NCBI GenBank assembly: GCA_937870605.1
Contig: CALMZW010000321.1
Coordinates: 1-16,028 of the forward strand
Length of the DNA stretch: 16,028 nt
DNA from: an uncultured Synergistaceae bacterium
GTDB lineage: Bacteria > Synergistota > Synergistia > Synergistales > Aminobacteriaceae
Reading direction: 5' to 3'
Position 1 is the first letter of the stretch. Every line of letters begins with the position of its first letter. Positions 1-8,400 of this stretch are shown here, piece after piece. The position numbers and the translations under genes were made by a program. The notes under the pieces are model-generated. The model was not told where the DNA came from. It did not search any database and saw only the letters and a program-made list of their open reading frames with translations.

Positions 1-132
1 CAAGTTGAACTGTAGCATGCACCGGATATTCTGGACCGAAAAACCGCTCACGCCGAGATATTCCTGCCACAGGTGTCAGGCGACTGCGTAAACTGACCCG
101 GAAACGACATGAGGAATTGCCCCAGCCCCTGA

Positions 133-360
133 CTTCCTGCAGATCCACAATCATCCAGCATTCCTTGGATCGACGGACAGAAGCACCAGCGACGCTATGT
201 GCCCGACTTCCTTGTCGAGCACGAAGACGGTCGGAAAGCCATCATTGAGGTCAAAGACCCCAGCCGTGTGGATTCAAACGACGTTCAGCGCAAGCGCAAA
301 GCGGCAGAGATGTGGTGCAAGCAGAGGGGGATGGAGTATGTCATCATGACTGTTAGCTGA
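133..360 (+). pseudogene. Remnant of a TnsA-like transposon endonuclease (C-terminal part of the nuclease domain)
   Basis: The frame is open from the stop at 130-132 to the TGA at 358-360 and has no ATG, GTG or TTG start with a ribosome site. The translation contains RRYVPDFLVEHEDG followed by KAIIEVKDP, the PDF...EVK signature of the PD-(D/E)xK fold found in TnsA-family heteromeric transposase endonucleases (in Tn7 TnsA, the catalytic Asp and the QVK/EVK Lys). The tail, with RKRKAAEMWCKQRGMEYVI, matches the helix-strand end of that domain. The N-terminal part carrying the first acidic residue cannot be read in this frame; frame 3 is open upstream (about 7 to 245), so a frameshift is possible. 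Base composition is visibly less GC-rich than in the rest of the window. It is probably the decayed end of a Tn7-like or related element. Another PD-(D/E)xK nuclease remains possible. Confidence 0.6.
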
Positions 361-438
361 AGATACGGGCTAACAACGGGTTGCAGCCGAGATTTCTCCA
401 GTGCCCGGCTGGATGCAACCGCTAGCATCCACTGAAAG

Positions 439-484
439 GAGAACTGTGACGAAGACGACACAAGGGAGTTGGAAAACAACATAG
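439..484 (+). other. Ribosome-site-like sequence and short broken start downstream of the TnsA remnant
   Basis: AAGGAG (about 437-442) precedes a GTG at 446 that opens a 12-codon frame ending at TAG 482-484. The same frame continues open after the stop through about 700, but from 610 on it merely runs antisense to hepT. This may be the start of the next gene of the transposition operon, disrupted early, because tnsA is normally followed by a transposase gene. I do not recognise the peptide. The stretch 361-438 holds an imperfect hairpin (GGTTGCA at 379-385 with TGCAACC at 414-420) and nothing else I can name. Confidence 0.2.
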
Positions 485-550
485 CCGAGTTTATTGATTG
501 CACCCGACAAGAACAACTTTTCGACTGGCGCTACGGATGCAACGGAGCCA

Positions 551-594
551 TCGTACGGGATCGAAAAAGCCTCTCATTTTTCGATCCCGTACGA
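551..594. repeat. Perfect 18-bp inverted repeat downstream of hepT
   Basis: Positions 551-568 are the exact reverse complement of 577-594, around an 8-base loop (569-576). The repeat starts 16 bp beyond the hepT stop codon on the minus strand. Each 5' arm ends in a run of A and each 3' arm begins with a run of T, but no T tract follows the stem on either strand, so it is not a classical intrinsic terminator. It could still end hepT transcription as a strong hairpin, or it could be a recombination or mobile-element end next to the TnsA remnant. Confidence 0.85.
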
Positions 595-609
595 ACTGTC
601 GCCCGCGAT

Positions 610-1023
610 CTATTCGATCTCCATCACGCGCACCGTGAACGCGACGAGGTCGTCGAGCCTGTGTTCGATGACGTCTTTCATGACCTCGATATCAAGCTCC
701 CGGTAATCATGAATGAGGACATTGCGGAAGCCGACCATGCCTTCAAGCAGTTTCGAGAGTTCCTTCGGTATGAGTCCTTCCCTGGCCAACATGGTGAAGG
801 ACGCCCGACTCTCCTTCGGGATCCCGAGTTTCCTGACCCTGACGACGTGGTTGGCAAGGTCGATGCAGAGTTCCGCCGCTCGCTGGATGTTCATCGCTAT
901 GGCATCCCGTCTGAAATAGTCCTCCTCGAAGGGAAGCTCTGAAGGGCGCGCATAATAGTCCCGGATCTGCCGGATGCACCGTTCGATGCTCTCTTTCTTG
1001 CCGAGGACGATGTCGTCGATCAT
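610..1023 (-). CDS. hepT: HepT-family HEPN ribonuclease toxin (DUF86)
   Basis: This 137-residue all-helical protein has the length of HepT toxins. The HEPN catalytic motif RX4HXY is present near the C terminus as GFRNVLIHDY, with R100, H105 and Y107. HepT proteins are RNA-cleaving toxins that dimerise; in the characterised system the partner nucleotidyltransferase MntA silences them by adding AMP units to the Tyr of this motif. The ATG at 1023 overlaps the end of mntA by 4 nt (ATGA), so the two are translationally coupled, antitoxin first. The order and overlap are typical of MntA/HepT modules. All catalytic residues are intact, so the toxin is probably active. The location beside a transposon remnant fits an acquired defence or maintenance module. 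Confidence 0.9.
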   Translation of the reverse strand: MIDDIVLGKKESIERCIRQIRDYYARPSELPFEEDYFRRDAIAMNIQRAAELCIDLANHVVRVRKLGIPKESRASFTMLAREGLIPKELSKLLEGMVGFRNVLIHDYRELDIEVMKDVIEHRLDDLVAFTVRVMEIE

Positions 1024-1439
1024 CGCGAAAGCACAACTCCTTTTTCCATGATGTCGCTCAGGATACCCGCACGTTCTTCGTTCAGTTTCTGGTACAGCGA
1101 CATGGCCAGCATCTCGAAAGCACAGACATCGTCCGTAACCGGCGTCAGGAGACGTCCCGTCAAAACGATTTCAAACCGGAAGACGGCATCCGCATGACCG
1201 AGATCGATCAGATCGACATATCTTCCGGTTATTTCCTCCACGGCGGTGCGACACGCTTCAAAGTTCGAACGGTTCACCGTTGACGGCGGAAGGAGGATCG
1301 CGAGGTCGATATCGCTGTCGGGGCGTTCGTATTCCGTGCCGAAAGAACCAAAGAGGTAGACGGCGCGCGCGTCCGGAAAGAAACGGAACACTGTCTGGAG
1401 AATCACATTTTTGACAGAATGCTCATTCACGTCCGTCAC
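1020..1439 (-). CDS. mntA: MntA-type minimal nucleotidyltransferase antitoxin
   Basis: A small polymerase-beta-fold nucleotidyltransferase of about 139 residues. The motif GSX10DXD is complete: LFGSFGTEYERPDSDIDL, with G31, S32, D43 and D45, and a third acidic residue lies in the strand YVDLID (D76). MntA antitoxins oligo-AMPylate the HepT toxin and neutralise it. The gene overlaps hepT by 4 nt. Start choice: a frame extension reaches a TTG at 1463, but a TATAAT box sits at 1471-1466, so transcription would begin at or after that TTG. GTG 1439 (preceded by GGAAAGG) or GTG 1430 is therefore more likely; I chose 1439. The distant possibility of an aminoglycoside-type nucleotidyltransferase is disfavoured by size and by the hepT partner. 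Confidence 0.88.
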   Translation of the reverse strand: MTDVNEHSVKNVILQTVFRFFPDARAVYLFGSFGTEYERPDSDIDLAILLPPSTVNRSNFEACRTAVEEITGRYVDLIDLGHADAVFRFEIVLTGRLLTPVTDDVCAFEMLAMSLYQKLNEERAGILSDIMEKGVVLSR

Positions 1440-1465
1440 CGCCTTTCCGAATACTGTTCCCAAGC

Positions 1466-1471
1466 ATTATA
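1466..1471 (-). promoter_or_regulatory. -10 box of the mntA-hepT promoter
   Basis: The minus strand reads ACGATATAATGC, a perfect TATAAT, in an AT-rich patch between the macrodomain and mntA genes. No good -35 hexamer is visible at 16-18 nt. A transcription start near 1459 would leave a leader of about 20 nt before GTG 1439, which helps to decide the mntA start. Confidence 0.5.
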
Positions 1472-1590
1472 TCGTTTCGACAAACATAAAACGAATTCAA
1501 CACCGCTCTTCACTCCGACACGGGAAAACCACCGTCTGCGAAAGGATTCGTCGAGAACGGAAGCATCCGGCGGAATGCTCGGTTACGCGC

Positions 1591-2097
1591 TCACGCCCCG
1601 CCGAGCAGCTCCCCGTACACGGCGAGGTCGCTTTCGGAGAAGCAGCAGAAGGTGACGTCCATATCGTCGGGAGACGCTTCGAGGACGGCGCGCACCGTGT
1701 CGACCGCGATCCGCGCCGCCTGGTCGACCGGATACCCGTAGACGCCTGTGCTGATGCACGGGAAGGCGATGCTCGCGCACCCCAGGTCGCGCGCGATTTC
1801 GAGCGAGCGGCGATAGCAGGAGGCGAGCAAATCGGCTTCGCCGTTGTTTCCGCCGCGCCACACGGGGCCCACCGTGTGGATGACGTGCTTCGCGGGAAGC
1901 CGGTAGCCCTTTGTCGCCTTCGCGTCGCCGGTTTTGCAGCCGCCGAGGAGGCGGCATTCCCGGAGGAGTTCCGGCCCTGCGGCCCGGTGTATCGCGCCGT
2001 CGACGCCGCCTCCCCCGAGCAGCGTCGAGTTCGCGGCGTTGACGATTGCGTCGACGCGCACTGTCGTGATGTCGGCCCGGATCGCCCGGATCTTCAT
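1591..2097 (-). CDS. Macrodomain protein, ADP-ribose / O-acetyl-ADP-ribose hydrolase
   Basis: A single-domain macro protein of 168 residues, the usual size of the YmdB/MacroD-like class. Visible ligand-site motifs are VDAIVNAANS (residues 15-24), the glycine-rich loop LLGGGGVDGAIHRAAG (26-41), HVIHTVGPVW, and the second loop CISTGVYGYP. The Asn of NAAN and the Asp of GVDGAIH correspond to catalytic or ADP-ribose-binding positions in MacroD-type hydrolases. These enzymes remove ADP-ribose from Asp/Glu side chains or deacetylate O-acetyl-ADP-ribose in the cytoplasm. The gene follows the beta-propeller gene with a 16-bp gap; AAAGGAG right after the upstream stop serves as a somewhat distant ribosome site for ATG 2097. 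It is probably co-transcribed with that gene; the functional link is unclear. Confidence 0.92.
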   Translation of the reverse strand: MKIRAIRADITTVRVDAIVNAANSTLLGGGGVDGAIHRAAGPELLRECRLLGGCKTGDAKATKGYRLPAKHVIHTVGPVWRGGNNGEADLLASCYRRSLEIARDLGCASIAFPCISTGVYGYPVDQAARIAVDTVRAVLEASPDDMDVTFCCFSESDLAVYGELLGGA

Positions 2098-2113
2098 TCC
2101 CGGTCACGCTCCT

Positions 2114-3181
2114 TTATTCGATCGCGTACAGGGAGCCGTCCATGCTTCCGAAGTAGATCACGCCGTTGTCAAGCGCCGGCGCGGAAAGGATCTCGCCCCC
2201 GGTCGCGAAGGTCCATTCGGCCTTGCTCGTCATTGCGTTGACCGCGAAGAACACTCCCTGATCGCTGCCGAAGTACACGCGCCCGTCCGCGACGAGCGGC
2301 CTTGAGTGAATCCCGCCCCGACAGGGCAGCGTCCATGCCGTGGAGCCGTCGCCGACGTGAAGCGAGACAAGGTAGCCCGTCGGCGTTCCGAGGTAGACCT
2401 TGCCGCCGGAGATCGTTGCGGACGTGGTTACGGACTCGCCGATCACCGTCTTCCACAATGGGACGACGCCCTTGATCCGAACGGCCTGGAGCGTGCCGTC
2501 CGCGCTGCTGAAGTAGACGACGCCGTCGTCTGTCGTCGCGGGCGTATCGATGGAACCGCCCGCGCCGCCGCCCCACGCTTTTTTCCCGGTATTCGCGTCG
2601 ATCGCGTGGAACATGCCGCCGTGATCGCCCACAAAGAGCAGTCCGTCCGAGTAGTGAGGCGAAGAACGAAGTTCTTTTCCCGTGTCGAACGACCAGATCT
2701 GAGCGCCGGTCCGGGCGTTGAGCGCGTGGACCTTACCGTCCGAACTGCAGAAGAACACCTTGCCGTCTGCCGCGACGGGGGACGCCCATATCGCGCCGGG
2801 CGTGTTGACGGTCCTGGATATGTATTCCCATCTGATGTCGCCGTTTGCTGCGCCGAGTGCGCTGAGCGATCCGTCGCGGCCTCCGATATACACGACGCCG
2901 TTCATGATCGCCGGAGCGCCGTTGATCGTCGCGCCGCCCTTGTACGTCCACACGAGTTGTCCCGTGGCCGCGTTCACGACGTGCAGCGTTCCCTCGCCGT
3001 CTCCGACGAAAACCTTCCCGTCGTAGACGACGGGCGCTCCCGTGATCCCAAACCCCGCGTCATATTTCCATTTGAGATTGGCTGCCCCCGGCGCGTTGTC
3101 GCTCACTGCGGCGACCGCCATGCAGGGGAAAAGAAGAAACATCGCCAGCGCCGAAAGAAACGTGTGTCCGGAACGATTCAT
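2114..3181 (-). CDS. Exported PQQ-like beta-propeller repeat protein
   Basis: The 355-residue product begins with a signal peptide (MNRSGHTFLSALAMFLLFPCMAVAA, cleavage near residue 25). The mature part is a run of about eight blades of some 40 residues with the pattern W-x-Y/F...G.pv..dGkVyfGs.DG.lyAln..tG. Examples are DGKVFVGDGEGTLHVVNAAT, NGVVYIGGRDGSLSAL and the final NGVIYFGSMDGSLYAIE. This is the PQQ-like repeat of BamB and quinoprotein dehydrogenases, but the cofactor and metal ligands and extra domains of dehydrogenases are absent, so a scaffold or binding role outside the cytoplasm is more likely. BamB itself is a lipoprotein and has a lipobox; none is evident here. GAGGAG, 8 nt upstream, supports ATG 3181. 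It is followed closely by the macrodomain gene. Confidence 0.88.
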   Translation of the reverse strand: MNRSGHTFLSALAMFLLFPCMAVAAVSDNAPGAANLKWKYDAGFGITGAPVVYDGKVFVGDGEGTLHVVNAATGQLVWTYKGGATINGAPAIMNGVVYIGGRDGSLSALGAANGDIRWEYISRTVNTPGAIWASPVAADGKVFFCSSDGKVHALNARTGAQIWSFDTGKELRSSPHYSDGLLFVGDHGGMFHAIDANTGKKAWGGGAGGSIDTPATTDDGVVYFSSADGTLQAVRIKGVVPLWKTVIGESVTTSATISGGKVYLGTPTGYLVSLHVGDGSTAWTLPCRGGIHSRPLVADGRVYFGSDQGVFFAVNAMTSKAEWTFATGGEILSAPALDNGVIYFGSMDGSLYAIE

Positions 3182-3234
3182 GGTCCCAACTCCTCGTTTT
3201 GAATTTTGTCCGGTTCCTTTCTATGATACGCTTT

Positions 3235-3375
3235 TCAACCGGATTGGCGGCTGAGCTTCTCCCGGTCGCCCCCGCCCGCGTTCCGGAGTCGCGCGCCGGA
3301 CTTGAAGGTCATCTCGCACCTTTTGTCCCCCGCCTCGATGTCCGTCACGGAGCAACAGCACGTGCGGGAGCACAT
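3235..3375 (-). CDS. Dubious Cys-rich small ORF, possibly a gene-end remnant
   Basis: An ATG-started frame of 46 codons with a CSRTCCCSVTDIEAGDKRCE segment. The stretch IEAGDKRCEMTF resembles the C-terminal (A/E)GD..CE..F tail of V4R-type or ATC-hydrolase-like proteins, which would make this the 3' end of a decayed gene; an in-frame TAG sits five codons upstream of the ATG. No ribosome site is visible at the ATG. The rest of the 3182-3467 gap holds only the promoter of the SYLF gene and the 5' region of the beta-propeller gene. Treat as uncertain. Confidence 0.22.
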   Translation of the reverse strand: MCSRTCCCSVTDIEAGDKRCEMTFKSGARLRNAGGGDREKLSRQSG

Positions 3376-3411
3376 CAACGAGCCGGACTATTCCCCTTTT
3401 TTTGCAAAACA

Positions 3412-3420
3412 TGCTATAAT
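3412..3420 (+). promoter_or_regulatory. Extended -10 promoter of the SYLF gene
   Basis: TGCTATAAT is a perfect extended -10 element in a strongly AT-rich stretch, 48 bp before the SYLF start. No consensus -35 is present at 17 nt, which is common for extended -10 promoters. The ribosome site GGGAGG lies at 3455-3460, 7 nt before ATG 3468. Confidence 0.65.
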
Positions 3421-3467
3421 ATTTTTGATAAAAAACATTTTACGTTTATTCATAGGGAGGTATATGT

Positions 3468-4163
3468 ATGATGAAAACACGATTCTTGAAACAGTGCGTT
3501 CTGGGCGTTATGATCCCGCTTCTTTTCGTTTTCGCGGGCAGCTCGGCGTGGGCCGCCGGTCCGAACCAGCTGATCAGCGAGAGCGTGAAAACACTGAAGG
3601 AAATGTCGCTTCAGAAGGACGCCGGGACTATGGGAGACCTGCTCTCGAGGGCGAAGGGCGTTGTGGTTTTCCCGTCCGTGGCGAAGGCCGGACTTATCTT
3701 CGCCGGAACGTACGGCGAGGGACTCATTCTGAAACGGGATGGCTCCGGCCGCTGGTACGGACCGAGCTTCGTCAAGATCATCGGGGCGTCCTGGGGACTC
3801 CAGATCGGCGCGCAGTCCATCGCTCTCGTCCTCGTCATCACCAACGACCGCGGGCTCGAAGGGTTCATGGCCGATAACGTGAAGCTCGACGGGGCGCTCG
3901 CAGTCGCGGCGGGTCCTGTCGGGCGCAGCGGAGAGCTCGGAACGGACCTCAACCTGAAGGCGTCGATCTACAGCTACTCGATGACCAAGGGCCTTTTCGC
4001 CGGCATCTCCCTCGAAGGGGCGGCCGTGAACGTGGACACCACGGCGAACAACGAGTACTGGAAAGCCACGATGCCCGCGAGAAAGGCGCTTTCGAGGAAG
4101 GCTTCCGATTCCCGGATTCTGCCGCTGACGGCGCAAATCGACCGGATCGCCAGGAAACGCTGA
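3468..4163 (+). CDS. Exported SYLF-domain (Ysc84-like) lipid-binding protein
   Basis: A 231-residue protein with a signal peptide (hydrophobic core CVLGVMIPLLFVFAGSS, AWA cleavage near residue 29). The mature part is one SYLF/Ysc84 domain. Recognisable features are the amphipathic entry helix SVKTLKEM, then AKGVVVFPSVAKAGLIFAGTYGEG, WYGPSFVKIIGASWGLQIGAQ, and LVITNDRGLEGF, followed by the glycine-rich AVAAGPVGRSGE segment. Eukaryotic and bacterial SYLF proteins bind phosphoinositides or other membrane lipids; the bacterial secreted forms are largely uncharacterised. The protein is expected in the periplasm or on the envelope. The gene is alone on the plus strand with its own promoter and terminator. 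ATG 3468 has the better-spaced ribosome site; ATG 3471 is an alternative. Length is normal for the family. Confidence 0.92.
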   Translation: MMKTRFLKQCVLGVMIPLLFVFAGSSAWAAGPNQLISESVKTLKEMSLQKDAGTMGDLLSRAKGVVVFPSVAKAGLIFAGTYGEGLILKRDGSGRWYGPSFVKIIGASWGLQIGAQSIALVLVITNDRGLEGFMADNVKLDGALAVAAGPVGRSGELGTDLNLKASIYSYSMTKGLFAGISLEGAAVNVDTTANNEYWKATMPARKALSRKASDSRILPLTAQIDRIARKR

Positions 4164-4167
4164 TGCA

Positions 4168-4200
4168 AAAGGCCGCCCCGTGTCCTGCGGGGCGGCCTTT
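4168..4200. terminator. Bidirectional intrinsic terminator between the SYLF gene and the Wadjet operon
   Basis: AAAGGCCGCCCC (4168-4179) pairs with GGGGCGGCCTTT (4189-4200) around a 9-nt loop. The stem is followed by TTT on the plus strand and TTTT on the minus strand. It lies between the convergent SYLF gene and jetD, so it can end both transcripts. Confidence 0.85.
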
Positions 4201-4274
4201 GCGCTGCGTGAGATCTCTGAACGATTCTCCGCGCGTCGTTGAAGGAGAGCGGCGACGTCGCGAATTTTTCCGGG

Positions 4275-5480
4275 TTATTGTCCTTCCACGATTTCCCTCA
4301 ACCGCGTCGTGACGCGCTCGAATCCGATCCGCTCCTGTTCGAAGCGGATTCGGGCGCTCGCGCCGTCTCCCGGAGATTGAAGCAGCCGGCAGACGGCCTG
4401 TTCCTCGTCCGTCAGCCCGTCCATCTCCGCGGGAAGCGTTCCGCCGCCGTTTTCCGTCGTCCAGAGATCCCGGTGTCCGTTCAGCGTTTCCTCATCCATC
4501 AGGATCGATCGGACTTCCGGGAAGACCCCGCGCAGGTCCCGCAGAATCCGGAATCCGTCGATGTCGAGGTCTCCCCAATAGAACATCGTTCGCATTCCGA
4601 GCCACGCGACCCCGCGAAGCGCGTCCGCCGCGCTGTTTCCGCCGCCGTATATCACGATGCTGTCGGGAAGCGCCGGAAACGCGAGGAAGGTGATCTCGTT
4701 CTCGACGATGAATACGAACCTGCACGGGATATCGAGTTGCGCAAAGACGTCGCTCGTCAGCTCGATATCGGTCTCCGCCGAGGCCACGGGGAGCACCCGG
4801 ATGTTTGCGTCGAGCACCCGGAAGCGAACGTATCGTTTCGGCTTTTCCCGGAAGCCGTATCGCCTGCAGAAGCCGCTCTTTCCGGTCGCCGTGAAGTCGA
4901 TGCGCTCCGGCGGCAACACGGCGTCCAGGAGTTCGGCCAGGATGGCGGAATGGTTCTCGATGATCTTGGTGTGGACGCCGGGGATGTCGGCCTCCCTGAT
5001 GTAGATTCCGGGCCTCGGGTTCGCCTTCATCCACCGAACGATCGCCAGGAGGCGGTTCCACTCGCCGGCGCAGGCGAGGGCTTTCATCGGAAATCGGCGC
5101 ATCCACTCTTCGAGTTCGGGAAGGGCGGCGCGCGTATCGTCGAGGATCCGCAGGAATGTCCGGAATTCCGTCTTCCTGCCGATGATGGCGAGGGCGTCGT
5201 CGATGGTGTCGACCCATAGTTCCGACGGCGACGGGTTGTTTCCCCGAAGCCTGTTGTTCACGGTCCGCCATTCCAGCCGTATCCCGCCCACGGTCTTGAT
5301 CTCGGAAATCCATTTCCGGACCTCGTCGAACGAGTCGGTGAAATCCTTCGAGGACGGGACCCGCGCCTTGAGCCGGCAGGGGAACAGCGCGTCGCCGGAG
5401 ACGACCGACGACAGGATCGTTCCGTCGTCCCACAGTCCGAGAAGCTGCCGCCTGATGTCGGGCAGGCGCGTCAGGTTCAT
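4275..5480 (-). CDS. jetD: Wadjet subunit JetD, Toprim-fold plasmid nuclease (DUF3322/DUF2220)
   Basis: A 401-residue protein. The N-terminal half (DUF3322 arm region) begins with LPDIRRQLLGLWDDG and includes WRTVNNRL. The C-terminal half is the Toprim-like DUF2220 domain: the catalytic glutamate is in FIVENEITF (E260) and the acidic metal cluster is in YWGDLDIDGFRIL (D304, D306, D308), as in topoisomerase VI A-type Toprim domains. The FEQERIGFE tail near the C terminus is also typical. In characterised Wadjet systems JetD cleaves circular plasmid DNA after loop extrusion by JetABC. The start is ATG 5480, overlapping the jetC stop by 4 nt (ATGA). The same frame runs open far upstream inside jetC, but that extension is a shadow. 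All nuclease residues are intact. Confidence 0.93.
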   Translation of the reverse strand: MNLTRLPDIRRQLLGLWDDGTILSSVVSGDALFPCRLKARVPSSKDFTDSFDEVRKWISEIKTVGGIRLEWRTVNNRLRGNNPSPSELWVDTIDDALAIIGRKTEFRTFLRILDDTRAALPELEEWMRRFPMKALACAGEWNRLLAIVRWMKANPRPGIYIREADIPGVHTKIIENHSAILAELLDAVLPPERIDFTATGKSGFCRRYGFREKPKRYVRFRVLDANIRVLPVASAETDIELTSDVFAQLDIPCRFVFIVENEITFLAFPALPDSIVIYGGGNSAADALRGVAWLGMRTMFYWGDLDIDGFRILRDLRGVFPEVRSILMDEETLNGHRDLWTTENGGGTLPAEMDGLTDEEQAVCRLLQSPGDGASARIRFEQERIGFERVTTRLREIVEGQ

Positions 5481-8400
5481 GCCGCGACGCTCTCCTTCTT
5501 CGCCCGGTACTCGTCCATCGTGATCATCCGGACCAGGGAATTCTTCCCTTCCGGCGTCTCGTCGCACCGGACGAACGCAACGGACGAGACGAACGGATCG
5601 ATGACGTTGATCTTGAGCAACGGCGTGACGACGAGAAGCTGTATCCCGATTCGCTTGAAGAGTTCGAGGCCGTATTCCGCGGATTCGGCGGACCCTCTGC
5701 TGAAGGCCTCGTCGATGATGACGAAGCAGAACGACCGCGGCGCGTCGAACGACATTCGCCCCTCGGCGTTCCCGGCGATGTTCAGTCCGAACTGGTAGGC
5801 GATCCCCGCGGCGAGGACCGTGTACGCCAGCTTTTCCTTCTGTCCTCCGGACTTTCCGCTGGAATCGGAGTACGACTCGTAGACGACGCCGTCCTCCCGG
5901 TTGCATTCGCTCGCGGTGAACACGAACCAGTTGCGGACGTCGGTCACCTTGTCGGTCCATTTCCGGTCCATGTCCGTGCACCCTTCCCGCCCCTTGAAGC
6001 GCGCGAGGATTTCCTTCACCTGGTCGAACTTCGCCGAGATGTCGTACTCGTCGGTGATGTCGCTCGTGCACTTCCGCAGATCCTGCCGGAAGGCCCGTAT
6101 TTCCGCGTCCGGCGTCTCCTTCGCGTCGAGCCGGATGTACCGGCCGGGCGTGTAATCGATGTGTTGCAGCGTTTCGTTGATGGTCGATATCTTCTGTTTT
6201 ATCGTGTTCCCGGCGTTGTTCAGCGTGGCCTGGAACAGGCTGATGGTCAGCATCGTGTCCTCGTTGAGCGCCTTCTTGAACTCCTGTTCGCAGCTCGGGA
6301 GGTCGTGAAAGCGGACCTTGTCGTACAGTCCGGCGTAGATGTCGAAGAATTCGACCGTGGCGTCCGCGTCGAGGACGTCGTTTCGAAACTCGTCCTGATA
6401 CGATCGCATGATCCGCGAAATGTCGCCCGCGAGTCTCTCTTTTCTCTCGGACGTCCTGCCGAGCGATTCCTTGACCCGGCTCCCCGCGGTGCGGCCGGTC
6501 CGGACGCAGTTGTCGATCGTCAGGGGCTCCGTATCGAGAACGGCGCGGACCATCTCCCCGATCCCGGCGCTCGTCTCCGGATCGGGCTCGTCCGAGCCGG
6601 AGAGGACGGATTCCGCATCGGCGAGCCGCGACACGATGTCTTTCCGCTCGTGTTCGATTTCCCCCATGGTCCGAAACAGCCGGTCGAGCGCGGATTCGGC
6701 GTTTGCGATGTCGTCTTCCGTCTGTTGCAACTGGGCCCGCAGCGTCCTGAGGACGTCCGACGAGGATTCGAGCGCGTCCTTTTCGCCGCGGAGACGTTCG
6801 ATCCCGTTCACGATCTTCAGGAAGTTCATTTCGTCGAAGGCGTACGATGTGTCGCCAAGCGCGTTCGCCTTTCCGAGAAAGTCGTCGATTTCGCGAAGGG
6901 CCGCCTGCTCCTTCTTCAGTTCGAGCGTCTTCGCGTCGATGACCGCGATCAGCTCCCGCTCCTTCGATTCGAGGATCTCTATTTTCTCCCTGTTGTTCCA
7001 TCCGAGAACGTAGCGGCTCCGGTCGTCGATGTCGTAGCGGTCGTCCTTCAGATGGCGTTCGTAGGACTGGCGGATCTGTCCCGTTTTCGTGATCCCCTTG
7101 TTTTCGTTCGAGAGCTGCTTCGCGTCCTCGCAGCACACGTGGTCGAACCGGCCCGCGACGCTGCGTTCGAGCCATTCGGAGAACGGGGAGTCCGGCCTGA
7201 TTTCGACCTTGGAGCATATCCGGCCTTCGCGGAGCCATGTCGGGGCGGTTCCCGCGTTGTCGGACACCCTGAGATAGTCGAGCCTTCCGCCCAGGTGGGT
7301 CCGGTTGACCCAGGAGGCGACGTCCATGTACCGTTTCTCCGGAACGAGGAGGGACGTCGCGAAGCCGTTCATGAGCCGTTCCGCCGCGCCTTCCCATTCT
7401 TTGCAGTCGTCGCGGACCCGGAGAAGCTCTCCGGCGAAGGGGATCTCGCTTTCGGACAGCCCGAGGTTCTGACACATGAAGGCCCGAATCCTGATTTTCG
7501 CGTCGGGCAGATTGTTCTTCCGGGAACGGAGGCTCCGGAGTTCCTCCCGGATGCCCCGAAGGTCCTCTTCGAGTTTCCGGAGAGGCTCCCTGACGGAATC
7601 CCGGCGCTCTTCCGCGGCGTCCTTTCTGGCTGCCATTTCGGCGGCGAATTCCGCGATCTTTCGCTTCGTTTCGAGGAAGATGGCCTCCGTCAGCATCTCG
7701 TCGCTCACGTCGAGGCAGAGCCCGGTCTCGTGCAGCCGGTCGACGTACGTCGAGGCCCGCCTTCTCACATGCCCGAGAAGGACCTCCTCCCTGTGGATCT
7801 CCTGCTCTATTTCGGCGATCCTGCTTCCGCCGCTGCGTTCGATATCCATCTTCAGCGTCTGCCGCTTGTCTTCGAGGGCCGTCTTATCCGCTTTCCCCGT
7901 CGCGATGCGGACCTGAACCGCCGCGAGTCGCTCTTCGAGCTGCGCCTTCTTTTCCTCGAACAGGCCCTTTTCGGCCGCCGCGAACCAGTGTTCGAGCGAG
8001 GCGAGGATGTTCTTCTCCCTTGTTTCGAGCGACACGACGTCCGCGTACGTCTCGTGCTTGCGCATCATGGGGTCAAGAATCGCTATCCGTCTCTTCGCCT
8101 TCAGGATCTCTTCGTGGATTTTCGTCAGGTCGTCGAAGTGCTTCAGGAGTTTGTCGATCTGCTCCCGGGCCGGGAAGGGTTCGAGCATGTACTTCCGGAC
8201 GAACGCTTCGAGGCTGTCGACGGACTTCATGGATATCGTCTGGAGGAACAGGTTCAACGCCTGGTCGTTCTCGATGCCGACCTTGTTGCAGAACCACGTG
8301 ATATAGGCTTTGAAGGTCTCGAAAACCCGGACGCCCGCGGCTTTCATCCGCTGTTTCAGTCGGGGGATGTCCCCGAAGCCGCTGAAATTCTTCGCGATGG

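Noticed and set aside
379..420. Imperfect hairpin after the TnsA remnant as an intrinsic terminator
   Set aside because: The stem is interrupted and no T tract follows.
469..942. Plus-strand 157-codon frame over hepT
   Set aside because: Mostly antisense to hepT, which has a clear catalytic motif; only the first 45 codons lie outside and are unrecognised.
3221..3240. TTGAAA/TATCAT pair as a promoter of the beta-propeller gene
   Set aside because: The two hexamers are only 4 nt apart on the minus strand, so they cannot form one promoter.
5481..7475. Extension of the jetD frame upstream into jetC (total 1066 codons)
   Set aside because: Arg-rich alternative-frame translation of jetC; the ATG at 5480 with the ATGA overlap is the normal JetD start and gives the family length.
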